Shown: positions 23,558-36,581 of the stretch, piece after piece
Position numbering within the stretch: the first letter of the stretch is position 1
How the letters are laid out: the number at the start of each line of letters is the position of its first letter
From: Blastocystis hominis
Lineage: Eukaryota > Sar > Bigyra > Opalinata > Blastocystidae
DNA: 64,000 bases
Assembly (NCBI RefSeq): GCF_000151665.1
Contig: NW_013171828.1
Span: 251,469 to 315,468, forward strand
Direction of reading: 5' to 3'
Program-made: the position numbers and the translations under genes
The notes under the pieces: generated by a model
The model's input: only the letters and a program-made list of their open reading frames with translations
What the model was told of the DNA's origin: nothing
The model's database searches: none

Positions 23558-26330
23558 CTACCAAATCGGTCTGGATCGTGGAAACGTGGAAACATCGCGA
23601 CCCACGGCGCACCAGGCGTGATCGACGAGGTGGGCGCGGATGAGCGCGCCGGTCACGTCGTAGGCGAAGAGGAGGCGGAGGCGGAGGCGGAGGCGGAGGC
23701 GGAGGCGGAGGGGCTGGGTGACGGAGACCACGGTGGCGTTCTGCGCCCAGTTGGACAGGAAGAGATCCAGAGAGCCCGGTCGACTCTGCACACCTTCGTA
23801 GGGAGCCACGGACCCCACCCCATCGCCCACCAGATTCCTGCTCACTCACACCCACACCCACACCCACACCCAGAGCGAACCGGTGAGCGAGGAGGTTGGC
23901 TCACCGTCCACCACCAACACCCAACGAATTCCGACGTGGCCATCGTGGACACTCCGAATTGCCTGCCCATCCACTCGGCACTGCCCACTTCGCTCGGGAC
24001 GCACTCCAGCGTGTAGGAAGTCGCGGGGATCCCACCCTCCAACACGTCCCACACATCGCGTCCCGCGGGGAACCAGACGGTTCGGCGGAAGGAGGAAGGA
24101 GGAAGTGGCGGGAGCGCGAAGCTCGCACGTGGCGGTGCAGAGATCATGGAAGGATCCGGTAATCGCCATCGCACAGTCCCACTCAATGCCCTCCGCCTGA
24201 TTCCACACACACCGCATACAGAACCGCGGGGATCTTCTCTTGGCGGGAGAGATACCCGTTGAACGCGGCCACGCTCAGATAGATGGGCGCGTGCTGCACG
24301 CTCTGCACGCTCTGCACGCTCTGCACGCTCTGCACGCTCTGCACGCTCTGCACGCTCTGCACGCTCTGCAGGTCCAGGAAGCAGTTCGTGCTGGCGACCT
24401 CGCTCTCGCTCTCGCTCTCGCTCTGGATCACGGCCATCGACGCCATCCACGAGCGTCGCACCACGTAGTACCGAATGCTGGCGCCGCCCAGCTCCGCCGG
24501 CTCTGCCCACTGCACGCGCAGCGAGGTCGAGGAGAGCGCGGCCACCTCGAGGTTCTGCACCGCGCCGGGCGCGACGACATACGCGGCGAGGGTGATGGGA
24601 GAGGAGGCCTCGGAGAGGATGGAGCACGCGGCGGAGCACAGCGCCACGCGCACCCAGTAGGCCACGCACGCATCGAGAGAGAGAGAGTTCGGCTTGCTGG
24701 ACGTCGCCCTCTTGGAGGAGCGCGTCGGCGGCGAAGAGCTGGGAGTGGGAGCCAACCAAGGCCTGCACGAAGAGCTCGCACCACCACCAGACCCAGCGCA
24801 CCTGCGTGGCTTCGAAGGCGGCAGCAGCACGACGGGCGCGGAGGCAGGGAGGGAGGCAGGCAGCAGCACGACGGGGCGGTAGACGGAGAAGGACGCGAAG
24901 GCGGACCAGGAGGCGCCCTTGCGGACACGCCAGCTGATGGCCATCACGCTGTTCACAATGGCGCCCGCCACCAACACGGAGCGCGTCTCGAAGAACTGGC
25001 TCTGCACATTGCTGCCCATCAAGGCCATCCATCGGGGCTTCATCGGAGATGCCACTGCTCCAGGGAACCTCCATCTGCACAGACACGCTGCGCTGCGCTG
25101 CGCCTACTCCACTTCCCTCATACCAATCGCGCTCTCCACAATCCGAGCAGGCCACAACCGAACGCCAACCGAACACCAACCGAACGCCAACCGAACGCCA
25201 ACCGAACGCCGGCGCGGGTCGAGAAGGTCGCGATGAGGGTTTCCGCGGGGAAGGGGAGGCCGTTTCGGGACACCAACCTGTTGGCATTGATGTAGAGCGT
25301 GCGTGCCTTCGCAAAACCGCGGGAAGGAGCCATTGAAGGCGAACGCGAAGGCGAACCCAATGGTGTAGTCGGAGATGGAGATCGCGGTGGTGGGATAGGA
25401 GAACGTGGCCTCGGCCAATTCAAACACGATGTGGATGTTCATGGGCTCGAATGGATCGTTCATCACCTCGCCCACGCCCACATTGCTCGTGCAGTACATC
25501 GTGGATTGCTTCCCATCTCCCATCGTCCACAGCGCCACGTCCCTCGCCCCATCGCCCGCCACGCAGCGCAGCGCAGCGCAGCATCGGCAGGATGGGCTGG
25601 CAGGAGCCCGTCCCCTATCGATCGATCGATCGATTCCCACTGCTGATAGGCGTTGCACCCATCCGTGATCATGCCCCACTAGTCCACATCGCACTTCGTA
25701 TCCAACACTTGCCCCAAGTGCCCTTCCGGCTACCCCGCCGCTTCGTCCGCGGGGCACACCACCGCCACGCACCTCACCTCTCTTCCATTCCAACACTTCC
25801 CACACGCCCGCACCACGCACACCCCCACCTTCCCATGCTCCACAGACCCACAAATGCAGAACTGCACCGTCTTGGAACTCGCCTCCTCCCACTGGCCATT
25901 CCAGTTCACTCGGCTCCCATCAATCAGAGGCGAAGACCGTGTCCACAGCAGTTCGCATACTCCGCCTTCTTGTCCCATTCTCCCAAGTTCCACACACGCT
26001 CCGCTTCTACAAACCTACAGCTCTTGCTCCCATAGTTTGTCCTTTCACTCATCGCAAATCCGTTCTCTCTACCACACTCTACCACCTCACAATATGAAAA
26101 TGAAAATACGAGAAACAGAACAGATATCCTAGGCAAGAACGTCGTGCCTGTACCAGATACCTCCCACGTTGCAAGTTATCTCCATGTATCCGCGGTCGCA
26201 CATGGCATGAATGGGTTCGCCACGTTGCACAGTTTGAAGTACAGAAATTCCTCACTCGGAACACATTCCACACAGCAAAAATGGAACCAGGGTCCACCGC
26301 CATTATGGTATTGAATGCGTTCACGATACA
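23558..26330 (-). CDS. Extracellular-type protein with fibronectin III domain
   Basis: GC-rich minus-strand gene whose exons I could only partly join. From the 5' side: Cys-rich segments at about 26310-26140 (CCVECVPSEEF, CDRGYMEITCNVGG); a Trp/Cys-rich stretch at 25990-25735 (NWNGQWEEASSK, then CxCG and CGKCWNG) recalling thrombospondin-1-like folds; a domain at 25500-25330 (NDPFEPMNIHIVFELAEATF); and a clear FN3 domain at 24590-24230 (PGAVQNLEVAALSSTSLRVQ, RYYVVRR, then YLSVAAFNGYLS). The C-terminal part ends near TAG 23558. A 9-nt array encodes Gln-Ser-Val repeats inside FN3, and a CTCCGC-type array encodes Leu-Arg near the end. Introns such as one after 24236 are evident but not all placed. 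Probably a secreted or surface adhesion protein; start and exon structure uncertain. Confidence 0.5.
23671..23709. repeat. (GGCGGA)n coding array
   Basis: Six-base units, encoding Leu-Arg repeats on the minus strand. Confidence 0.9.
24294..24370. repeat. 9-nt array (Gln-Ser-Val on the minus strand)
   Basis: About eight copies of the 9-mer TGCACGCTC, inserted between two FN3 strands. Confidence 0.95.
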
Positions 26331-26342
26331 TATCTCACACAC

Positions 26343-27540
26343 AGTTTAGTCAAAGTAACGATAGCGCACACTACACTAGCTTCTTCAAACACACCAACTT
26401 GACGACAGAACCCATCCCAGCTACAATACTTACACTCCCACAACACAACACACAAAAACACATAGAAGTCCGAAAACAAAACAAAAGACAGGACATACAA
26501 GTCCAATTCCAAATTTTGAATACATTCAAACCCAGTAAGACGAATCTAATAGCTTTGATTGTAAAACAAATGATTTCAAAAATACACAGGAATTGTGCAA
26601 TTGTGAAAATAGTGTTGAAATTGGGTATGAGTGGAAGAATAGATTTCGAATAGGGAGGGAGTTGTTTTTACTGTGAAGTGGAAGGAGATGAGCGGAAATG
26701 GGATATTGTGGAATGAATAGATGGAAGAGTGTTGTTTCCAGTGGAAGCGTTTTGTTTTTCGTTCTATTCATTTGGAATTTTATCTAGATGGGATAGAAAG
26801 AAATAGGGTATGTAGAAGATGATGATAGGAATGAAAATGGAAAAGCTAGCGATAAGCAGTTTTTGGGTTATCATTTATAGTAATAATATGTAATATGTGT
26901 ATAGTAGAATCGAATAGTAGAGTTTGTGAGAAAGGTGGGTGTGTCGTTGAAGAACTGAGCAAAATAAGGTAGAATACATAATATATTTTATACGAACAAA
27001 TAGAGATATATTCATATTCCACTGTTTCTAGGTTTTTGGATAGTTGGTGTCCAGTTTTTGTCGTTTTGATGCACTCTGAACCTATCAGAGATTGTTATAT
27101 TGCCAGAGAATACTATCCCTTATTCTAACCCATATAGTATCCCCCACCTGCCAAATAATGCAGAATATCTCCTATTTAAAGGAAGGATCGAATTGTACAC
27201 CACTTCAATAGGGATACAAAGTGATTCACAATGTTGTTCTATTACGAGCATGAATAACAATAGTATACATAATACTTGCTGTTTGAGTTGGTTGATGAAA
27301 GTGAAATGCTTTGGTTCCCAACTCATTAGAATGAATAGAATTACTCACTAATAGTGATATCAGTATTGTTGATGATAAAGCTGAAATCCATAAGAATGGA
27401 TACTATGGGAATGAGTAGTTGTCCAATATCAAGCTGTGAGACATATCTGGCTGATTATTTGTTGGAGACAACAATCAAACTATTACTTTTCAGATATATA
27501 GATATATATATATATATAGAAGATAGACATTGATATCTAT
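26343..27540. other. AT-rich spacer
   Basis: No gene recognised; a (TA)n/(ATCT)n run at about 27495-27553 abuts the 3' end of the capsid-like gene. Confidence 0.6.
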
Positions 27541-28743
27541 CTATCTATCTATCTTCTTGAATTCCTTACTGAAGTTGTCCTTACAAGATATCGTGAATGA
27601 GATGTACACATTCGAATTCAAGGAGATCGGACGGTCATTCGCATCTGTCAATACCCAATCAATGGAATCCAGATTCGATTGTTCAATCACATCGATCGAT
27701 AGGTTGTCCCAGGTGATCATGTTGTTCAGTCCCATCGATACATGAATCAGGTTATCGATCAGCGGACTCTTCAGACCGAATGTTTGAGCATTGATACTAC
27801 TGTACACTCGGATCACACTCATGCCATTCGTGATGTCGTAGGTTCCTCTGGTTATTAACACCTCGTGTGGGGATGTCCCCGCATCGATTAATATCACTTG
27901 ATCGGATGGGACATTGTGCAACACGAAGTCAGTATACAACGACACAGACGATATGGAACATTGATCGAATGACAGAGGATTGTCCAGCTTCACTTCCTTC
28001 TTCGTAGTATTACCGAACACTTCCATCATACTCAACTGGTTCATCGGTAGAATTGAGGAAGGCACTTGATCAAACACATCTTCGATCGTCAACTGGAGTT
28101 CGAATTCGCCGTTCAATCGCATGATATTACCATCCATATCGCGGAACAGGAACATCAATCGGTCGAATCGGGTTATCATCGGAATGCAGATGTCTTCCAC
28201 GGTGCGGAGGTAATTAACCTCGGGATCGTCAATGATCATTGTGGTGAGCAGGTTGTTGTTCTGGTTGGCAATCTTCAGATCGGAGGAACGCACGAGAGAC
28301 GAGTACACTTGGATCACTTGTCGATTTCGTGTGATATCAATCACGTTCGATCCATAGAACGAAGCAGATAGAATGACCATTCGCCCTTCCAAACCGAGGA
28401 TTTCTCGAATATCCGGAGCATTGGTGAAATCGATGGTATGTGGATACTGGATATAAATACATCCATAACTCGAAGCCTTCGTAGATATCGAGAACGTAGT
28501 ATCGGTCATGGTGTTGAGGATGGCAATGATTTGACCGATCGTGTAGTATCCAGGAGGAATCGTTAGCTCCTCGTCATTGGAGTTCGTGACCACATTCGTA
28601 GAATCCACATTGTTGAACATGACTTGATTGGGTCTGAAGAGGACAGTCATGGAAGTGATGTAGGGATTCCGATACTTAAAAGGTTTGATCCATTCGAACG
28701 TGCCGTTACTAGATGAGCCTTGGATGAGCAAAGAGTAGTGCAT
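27541..28743 (-). CDS. Minor-capsid (penton)-like protein of a Polinton-type element, intact
   Basis: Intronless 400-codon frame from ATG 28743 (ATGCACTAC). The protein is beta-rich with two similar halves: the motif IPPGYYTIGQIIAILN in the first is echoed by ITRGTYDI in the second, and each is followed by a VYSS strand (QVIQVYSSLV, RVYSSINAQ). This G-Y-Y...LN and N-LL arrangement is typical of the single-jelly-roll minor capsid/penton of Polintons and relatives; the assignment is by pattern. Two broken homologues lie at 9493-9657 and 12250-12728. No other element genes were found around it, so it is a solo copy, yet open over its full length. A TGGTAAAG box lies 10 nt upstream of the ATG. 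No TGTTTGTT follows. Confidence 0.6.
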   Translation of the reverse strand: MHYSLLIQGSSSNGTFEWIKPFKYRNPYITSMTVLFRPNQVMFNNVDSTNVVTNSNDEELTIPPGYYTIGQIIAILNTMTDTTFSISTKASSYGCIYIQYPHTIDFTNAPDIREILGLEGRMVILSASFYGSNVIDITRNRQVIQVYSSLVRSSDLKIANQNNNLLTTMIIDDPEVNYLRTVEDICIPMITRFDRLMFLFRDMDGNIMRLNGEFELQLTIEDVFDQVPSSILPMNQLSMMEVFGNTTKKEVKLDNPLSFDQCSISSVSLYTDFVLHNVPSDQVILIDAGTSPHEVLITRGTYDITNGMSVIRVYSSINAQTFGLKSPLIDNLIHVSMGLNNMITWDNLSIDVIEQSNLDSIDWVLTDANDRPISLNSNVYISFTISCKDNFSKEFKKIDR

Positions 28744-28753
28744 GGCTTACTCT

Positions 28754-28761
28754 CTTTACCA
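28754..28761 (-). promoter_or_regulatory. TGGTAAAG box upstream of intact capsid-like gene
   Basis: TGGTAAAGAGAGTAAGCC precedes the ATG; third of three copies of the box. Confidence 0.4.
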
Positions 28762-29778
28762 TAGAGAGCAGGGCAAACAGAAGGAATCTATGAATACCCG
28801 AGTAGTTAGTAATTGGCGTGGTTATGCGCGAAAATTGGATCCCTACAGACGTGCGGCATCAGGGGGTGGCTCGGATGCCATGGAGACGAGGGGTGGAGGG
28901 GCGGATTAGCATGGCCGACCAAGTTGACAGGCAAAAATGGCCATTTTGGCGCGAAAAAGGTGGCCATAATTTTCTCGCAATACACTCCAATTCCCAACTA
29001 CTACATCAGTATACTTGTTAAATCATAATGACTTTCTCTAATGTTCATTTACCAAGCGATTGTAAGTTATTAAGCGTAACACTCATAGTTATTAAATTCC
29101 ATCACTATTTTTATTTCACATGTTCATACATATCATCACCTAGTACTAGATATCAGAGAAAATGATTGTAATAGACTACAGTAACGCATTCTACCTAAAA
29201 GCCAAACTATACGATATGCATCTCGCATATACATTCCTAGCATTAGCATTATTAACAATTCAAATGATCCATTATTCCTCGTGTATAAATCAAAAATGAA
29301 AACAAGTCACATCAAATTCTATTCTTCAAAATATCAAAACCATTATATTAGGATAGCGAATATCATTCCACCACAAAACTTTACCAATTATCAGCATACC
29401 TTCTCCAATCGAAACTATACGATTTCCCTATCTATCAACCCATTTCCCTAAACCAACCAACCTACACACAAAAATCAACCCTCCTATGTAAGTTTCAAAA
29501 GTAAAACCACCATGTGACCTTCAACCTTCAAATTCCACCATCAATCCTTCTCCATCGCAACAATTTTCCTATTTAATCATCTACACTTTGTAAGTCGTTT
29601 GTTCATTGCGTATCTGACAAAAGCACTTCTCTGCACCTCTGCCTTTTCACAATCCATTACTCTACGAGGCAGTACCTAACCATTGCAATTTCAGCAACAA
29701 TCTCTCAAAGTACCTCGATCGCCCAAAAACCCACTCACTTACCCCAATTCCACCCACCTTCTCTCACAGCATTGCTCA
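28762..29778. other. Spacer with GC-rich patch
   Basis: About 28815-28985 is GC-richer, with repeated AAAATGGCCATTTTGG-like words and no credible protein. The rest is AT-rich and empty. Confidence 0.5.
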
Positions 29779-29786
29779 AACAAACA
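29779..29786 (-). terminator. TGTTTGTT 3'-end motif of katanin gene
   Basis: Minus-strand TGTTTGTT 43 nt after the stop codon at 29830. Confidence 0.65.
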
Positions 29787-29829
29787 ACGTCCACCCACTT
29801 CTCACTTTCTCCACCCACATTTTTACACT

Positions 29830-31575
<1,746 letters not shown>

Positions 31576-31675
31576 CACGGATCGCAACAGGATTCGGAAA
31601 TTCTTATTTGTTATTGAGAATCACTCGAGCATCCATTTTCCCGTTTTCATTGGGTGCTTTTCAGAACTGACAGAA

Positions 31676-32398
31676 ATGGTTCAGAGTTCTGTCGATAGAA
31701 AGTCTTCTTATCGATCGATGACGCTACGTCTTTTGGACGTGTTGCTCTTTGAGGTTGTTGTACTGGCTCTGATTTGTGGTGTTATTGTATTGATTTTTCA
31801 CGTCTACGACATATCCTTTTTTGCAATCTGAGAGTATTCAATTGTTTCCTTCACATGGTTACTTTTCATCGGTTCTGACTCTCATCAAATACGTGGCACA
31901 GTTGTTCGTTGCTATTCGATTTTCTGTGTTCGTTGTACGCGCCACTTTCTTCATCACTACGCTTTACGTGCATCAAGGTGGCTCAATGGTGGTTTTCTCA
32001 TTTCCAGACCTGATCATTGCCTTTATATTTTTGCTCGTTGGTGTGTTCTATGTGTTCATTAAGGAAGACGTTATTCAGTCGCTGTAGCTCTTTTTGTTGT
32101 GAATGAATGGAATAGGATTCAACGTCTGGACTACTATGTCGACCCAGTGGTGCTGGTGATTGTACAGAAAGGATTCAAAACTGTGAAGCGTGAATTTTCT
32201 GTTTTTTTGGTCTATTTTACTTACCTGCTGATCGCAGTTCTTGTATGTACCCTCGTCGAGTTGGCAGGACGTGCTCTTTGGAGAAACCTCGTGGACGACC
32301 TTCAGTTGCACGCATTTAACAAGAAGCAGTTGATAGATGGACTAAAGCAGTTTGGTATTGGGATCGGTGTTGCCAATGAGAAGGAAAAGCAAGATTAG
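31676..32398 (+). CDS. Small multi-pass membrane protein, unknown (209 aa)
   Basis: Four exons, introns of 31, 30 and 32 nt (first 31802-31832), open from ATG 31676 to TAG 32396-32398. About four hydrophobic segments are visible: LLFEVVVLALICGVIVLIFH, the YVAQLFVAIRFSVFVVRATF region, LIIAFIFLLVGVFYVFI, and FLVYFTYLLIAVLVCTLVEL. A short amphipathic C-terminal tail follows (KKQLIDGLKQFGIGIG). The family is not recognised. Divergent promoter region shared with katanin. Confidence 0.75.
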
Positions 32399-32407
32399 TT
32401 TTTCGGT

Positions 32408-32415
32408 TGTTTGTT
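32408..32415 (+). terminator. TGTTTGTT 3'-end motif
   Basis: Only 9 nt after the TAG at 32398, so the 3' untranslated region would be almost absent. Confidence 0.65.
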
Positions 32416-32617
32416 TCAAACCCACAGGATGGACCTTTCCGATGATGGAATAAGTTTCGCAGCATCCGATTTTGGATTAATGATTGAATGAGAGATCGGC
32501 CATTCAAATGAGAGAAGCATGATAATAGTGCGCACCAGTTAAGTTCCGCGGATTTCGTGCATTCCTAGCGCCTATTGAAGATTCGAATCACACTTACCAG
32601 AAAACATTAATAAATAG

Positions 32618-34258
32618 ATGGCTGCTTTAACGGAGTATACCTGGATTCCTTGGTGCTGTGCAGTTGTTGCATTCTTCTGTGCCTTCGGAATTGGTAGGCT
32701 CTGACTTCCCTACGTTTGATGTGTAGGAGCTAACGATGTCGCTAATGCATTCGCTACTTCGGTTGGTTCGGGTGCACTCTCTCTAAAGGCGGCTATTATT
32801 ATTGCTGCAGTGATGGAGTTTAGTGGAGCTTTTCTCCTTGGAGGAAATGTGGCTACCACCATCATGAGGGGTATTACAAATCCTGATTTGTTCGTTGACA
32901 CTCCTGAAGTGTTGATGTTGGGAATGTTTGTAGTTGTTTTGTGTGTTGCTGCCTGGTTGATTTTGGCTACCGTGTATGGTCTGCCCGTGTCTACAACACA
33001 CTCCTGCATTGGAGGACTTGTCGGAATGGCGGTGGTTGCGAAGGGATGGAAGGCCGTGTACTGGGGCAAGGTGGGACAGGTTGCGCTCTCCTGGATCATC
33101 ACCCCGGTCATCTCCAGTCTTCTCTCCTCTTTTGTTTTTTGGCTGGTTCGCAAGTACGTCCTCCGCTCGAAGGAGCCGCTTCGTCGCGGGTTCCAAGTGT
33201 ACCCGTCGATCATCGGTCTCACGATCGGTATCAACCTCTTCCTCGTTCTCTACACGAGCGAGTCTCTGGACATCCCTCTGGCCTGGTACTACATCCTGCT
33301 CATCTGCGTGGCGGTGGCGGTGGTGATCGGTCTCTTCGTGAACTTCGCGATCCTCCCTCGCCAGAAGCGCGCCATCGAGCGCGAGCAGAACCGCAAGGAG
33401 CTCGAGCTGCACGAGAAGGACATCGTTGTGGACGTGGACGTGGTGAAGAAGACCGTGGAGGTGCCGGTGACCATCGAGACGGTCCCCGAAGTCCCCAACG
33501 AGTCGCACGCCGCGGCGGAGTCGACGCCGGTCACCGCGCCGAGCGCGACCACGCCGGAGCCTGCAAAAGAAGCGGCGAGCGAGGCTGCGAGCGACGTGGA
33601 GAAGGAGCCTGTGAAGGAGGGAGCGAAGGAGCACGGGAAGGAAAGCAAGTTCGAGCACCTGATGGAGAAGCAGAACATCCACGCGGAGCTGGAGGACGAG
33701 AAGTCGAAGGTGTACCAGCTGCACAAGAACGCGGAGGTCTTCGACGAGCGCACGGAGAAGCTCTTCACCTACCTGCAGATCATCACGGCCATCTTCAACT
33801 CCTTCGCGCACGGCGCGAACGACGTGGCGAACGCGATCGGCCCCTTCGCGGCGTGCATCTCCATCTACGAGACCGGCGTCGCCTCGCCCAAAGCCACGCC
33901 CGAGACTTGGTGCCTCGTCCTCGGAGGAGCCGGCATCGTCGTCGGACTGGCCTGTCTGGGATACAAGGTCATGGCCGCCATTGGAGTCAATATGGTGAAG
34001 GTCACGCCGTCCAGAGGATTCTCCATCGAGATCGCCTCATCGCTGGTGGTGCTGTTTGGGTCTGCGCTGGGACTGCCGCTGTCGACCACGCATTGTAAGG
34101 TGGGATCCACGGTCGGAGTGGGACTCGTGGAAGGAAAGAGCGGAGTTAATTGGTCGCTGTTGTATGGAGTGTTCGCGGGATGGATCTTCACACTGTTTAT
34201 TTGTGCAGTGTCCACGGGGCTGATTTACGCGTTTGCATTGTTCTCTCCAAAGCTGTAG
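32618..34258 (+). CDS. PiT-family Na+/phosphate symporter (535 aa)
   Basis: SLC20/Pho4 inorganic phosphate transporter. A 33-nt intron at 32694-32726 splits the first signature GIGANDVANAF; the duplicated signature GANDVANAIGPFAA lies in the second half. Each half also has the STTH segment (PVSTTHSCIGG, LPLSTTHCKVGS). About ten membrane segments flank a long acidic/basic cytoplasmic loop (about residues 240-375, rich in Lys, Glu and Ala). Ends at TAG 34256; no exact TGTTTGTT follows, only TGTGTTTGAG at about 34290. Sits beside the NhaC gene in the same orientation, so two Na+-linked carriers are adjacent. Sodium coupling is inferred from the family. Confidence 0.93.
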
Positions 34259-34422
34259 TTTTATGATAAAAAATAAATAGTAACGATTTTTGTGTTTGAG
34301 ACTATTAAACTGGTGCGGCCAATCAGAGCGCGCGAAGGTCTGATGAATCTAAAAAGTCGTGCTTAGCAATCGCAAGTCGATTCTTTGTTCATCGTAACCT
34401 TGTTCTTAACTGATTGAATTAA

Positions 34423-36252
34423 ATGGCTTTTGGTAACTACGTTGCTGTATCTGTTGGCTGGCTTTCTCTGATCCCGCCTATTCTTGCTATGGTACTCGCG
34501 CTCATTACGAAAGAGGTGGTTTCATCTCTTTTACTCGGTTGTATTTCCGCCTGCATCATCTATTCTGTTGCTGTCCTTATGGGTAAAGCTCCGGGCCTGG
34601 AAAAGGCAAATCCAGTAGATGTCCTATTTATCACCATGGGTACCAAAATTGGAGAAAACATTTATATCTGTTTATTCCTACTCTTTATGGGTGGGCTGAT
34701 CACTCTGCTGACCGTATCTGGCGGATCGAAGGCGTATGGTCGATTGGCTCACAAGTATATCCATGGAAAGCGCCCCGCACTGATTTCGACGGTGGTCCTG
34801 GGCGTTCTCATGTTTCTAGATGACTATTTTAATGCGATCACTACAGGTACTGTCATGCGCACGGTGGCGGAAGTCAACAACGTTTCGAAACCGAAACTTG
34901 CCTATCTGGTCCACACGATCGCCACCAACATGTGTATCACCATCCCTCTCACCTCGTGGGCTGCTGCCATTGTGGCTCAGATCAATGACTCGGGTGTGGA
35001 GAACGGCCTCGTGGTGTTTCTCAACACAGTGCCCTACAATATCTACAGTATCCTTTCGTTTTTGATGATCCTCATCACGATCATTTTCGATTTTGACTAT
35101 GGCAAAATGAAATTCTATGAAGACAACGCGAAGTTGGGGCTCAGTGCCACCGACGGATCCATTGACAAATCCTCCATCGTTCAAACCAACGAACAAACCG
35201 ACAAGGGCTCCGTCTGGGACCTGCTGGCGCCCATTCTCGCGCTGGTTCTCCTCTCTCTCTACTTCATGTTCTATCTTGGCGGCTTTTTCAACGGCGGAAT
35301 CTCCGTCACCGACGCGCTGCACGAAACCTCCGCTCCCAACGCGCTGCTCTACGCGTGCTTCTTCGCCCTCCTGCTCACGCTGCTTCTCTACGTGCCTCGC
35401 AAGCTGATGAGCTTCTTGGACTGGATCGAGAACCTGAAGGAGGGAATGAAGACCATGATTCCGACCCTGATGATCCTCGTGTTGGCTTGGACCATCAGCG
35501 GAACCAGCGGCGACCTCCTTCAAACCGGCGACTACGTCGGCCAGCTCATCCAGAACTCCCCGATTCCGCAGATGATGATCCCCGCGGTAGTGTTTATCGT
35601 GGGCATGGCGCTGTCGTTCAGCATGGGCACGGCGTGGGGCACGTTCGGCGTGCTGATTCCGATCGTCGTGAAGATTTGCAGCGGAGACAACGCAAAATAT
35701 TTAGAGCCTGCGATCTCCGCGTGTCTCTGCGGCAGTGTCTTCGGAGACAACACGTCGCCGATTTCCGATACCACCGTCTTGGTTTCCTCGTCCACGCAAT
35801 GCTCGTTCTTGGTACACGTGTCCACACAACTGCCCTACGCGATTACCGTCGCGGGAATCAGCATCATCGGGTATTTAATCGCGGGGTTCACGTGCAATCC
35901 GTGGATCTCGCTGGGCGCTTCGGTTGTGTTGCTGCTGCTGGTGCTGGGAGGCGTGTGGTACTGGCAGAAGAAGCACGTGGTGAGCAGCGCGGCGTTCGAA
36001 GTGGAGATGCAGGACTTGGACAAAGAGAAGAAGAAGGGCGAGGAAGGAAAAGGAGAAGGCGAGGAAGGCGTCGAGCAGCAGCAGCAGCAGCAGACGATCG
36101 CGATGGTGGACGACGAAGAGCTGAAGAAGCTGGAAGAGAACGAGCGGGATGTGGAGAATAGCGAGTTGGATATTGAAGTGGGGTCGAGTGTGACGCATCG
36201 CGTGTCGCCACAGCCCGTGCCTCCGCTGCCGATTCCGGTGGCGAATGAATAA
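34423..36252 (+). CDS. NhaC-family Na+/H+ antiporter (609 aa)
   Basis: Intronless single frame. About twelve membrane segments, with the NhaC-type motifs MFLDDYFNAITTGTVMR, SGTSGDLLQTGDY, GTAWGTFGVLIPI and GSVFGDNTSPISDTT. The family (PF03553 type) is mainly bacterial; it exchanges Na+ for H+, and some members exchange malate or amino-acid-related substrates. A hydrophilic C-terminal tail of about 85 residues, with Glu/Lys runs and a run of six Gln, is a eukaryote-style addition. Lack of introns in an intron-rich neighbourhood and the bacterial family suggest lateral acquisition, but GC content matches the neighbours. Start ATG 34423 fits the first membrane segment. Confidence 0.88.
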   Translation: MAFGNYVAVSVGWLSLIPPILAMVLALITKEVVSSLLLGCISACIIYSVAVLMGKAPGLEKANPVDVLFITMGTKIGENIYICLFLLFMGGLITLLTVSGGSKAYGRLAHKYIHGKRPALISTVVLGVLMFLDDYFNAITTGTVMRTVAEVNNVSKPKLAYLVHTIATNMCITIPLTSWAAAIVAQINDSGVENGLVVFLNTVPYNIYSILSFLMILITIIFDFDYGKMKFYEDNAKLGLSATDGSIDKSSIVQTNEQTDKGSVWDLLAPILALVLLSLYFMFYLGGFFNGGISVTDALHETSAPNALLYACFFALLLTLLLYVPRKLMSFLDWIENLKEGMKTMIPTLMILVLAWTISGTSGDLLQTGDYVGQLIQNSPIPQMMIPAVVFIVGMALSFSMGTAWGTFGVLIPIVVKICSGDNAKYLEPAISACLCGSVFGDNTSPISDTTVLVSSSTQCSFLVHVSTQLPYAITVAGISIIGYLIAGFTCNPWISLGASVVLLLLVLGGVWYWQKKHVVSSAAFEVEMQDLDKEKKKGEEGKGEGEEGVEQQQQQQTIAMVDDEELKKLEENERDVENSELDIEVGSSVTHRVSPQPVPPLPIPVANE

Positions 36253-36328
36253 GCGAACGATGTGTGGAGAAAAAGGATTAGCTGAAAAGGCTTCTTAAGA
36301 AGAGTGAAATCGTTTTCAGTTGGTGAGG

Positions 36329-36336
36329 TGTTTGTT
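36329..36336 (+). terminator. TGTTTGTT 3'-end motif of NhaC gene
   Basis: 76 nt after the TAA at 36250-36252. Confidence 0.6.
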
Positions 36337-36558
36337 GGAACGAAAGAAAGAAGTGTTTCAAGTAAAAAGCGATGTGTTTCAAGTAGTAATGAGAGTGTTT
36401 AGTGAGTACATGAGATTCTATAAAGAAAGATGGATTAATTAATCAGCGTTAGATGTGTTTTTGCTTATTCCTAATGAATCCAATAGATCCATCACACACA
36501 CACACACACATTTCTCTTTGTTTGCTTCGCCATTTCTCTTTTCCCTCTCCTTTCTCCC

Positions 36559-36566
36559 AACAAACA
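36559..36566 (-). terminator. TGTTTGTT 3'-end motif of CAF-1 p60 gene
   Basis: Minus strand, 15 nt after the TGA at 36582. Confidence 0.65.
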
Positions 36567-36581
36567 CTCCCTATTCTACAA

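Noticed and set aside
23842-25314. 490-codon minus-strand frame taken as a single exon
   Set aside because: Arg-rich, low quality over most of its length; the FN3 reading is in another frame, so only short parts of it can be exons.
28806-29028. Overlapping short frames on both strands in the GC-rich patch
   Set aside because: Caused by GC-rich repeats; no domain and no 3' motif.
32941-34098. 385-codon plus-strand frame
   Set aside because: Out-of-frame shadow of the PiT transporter.
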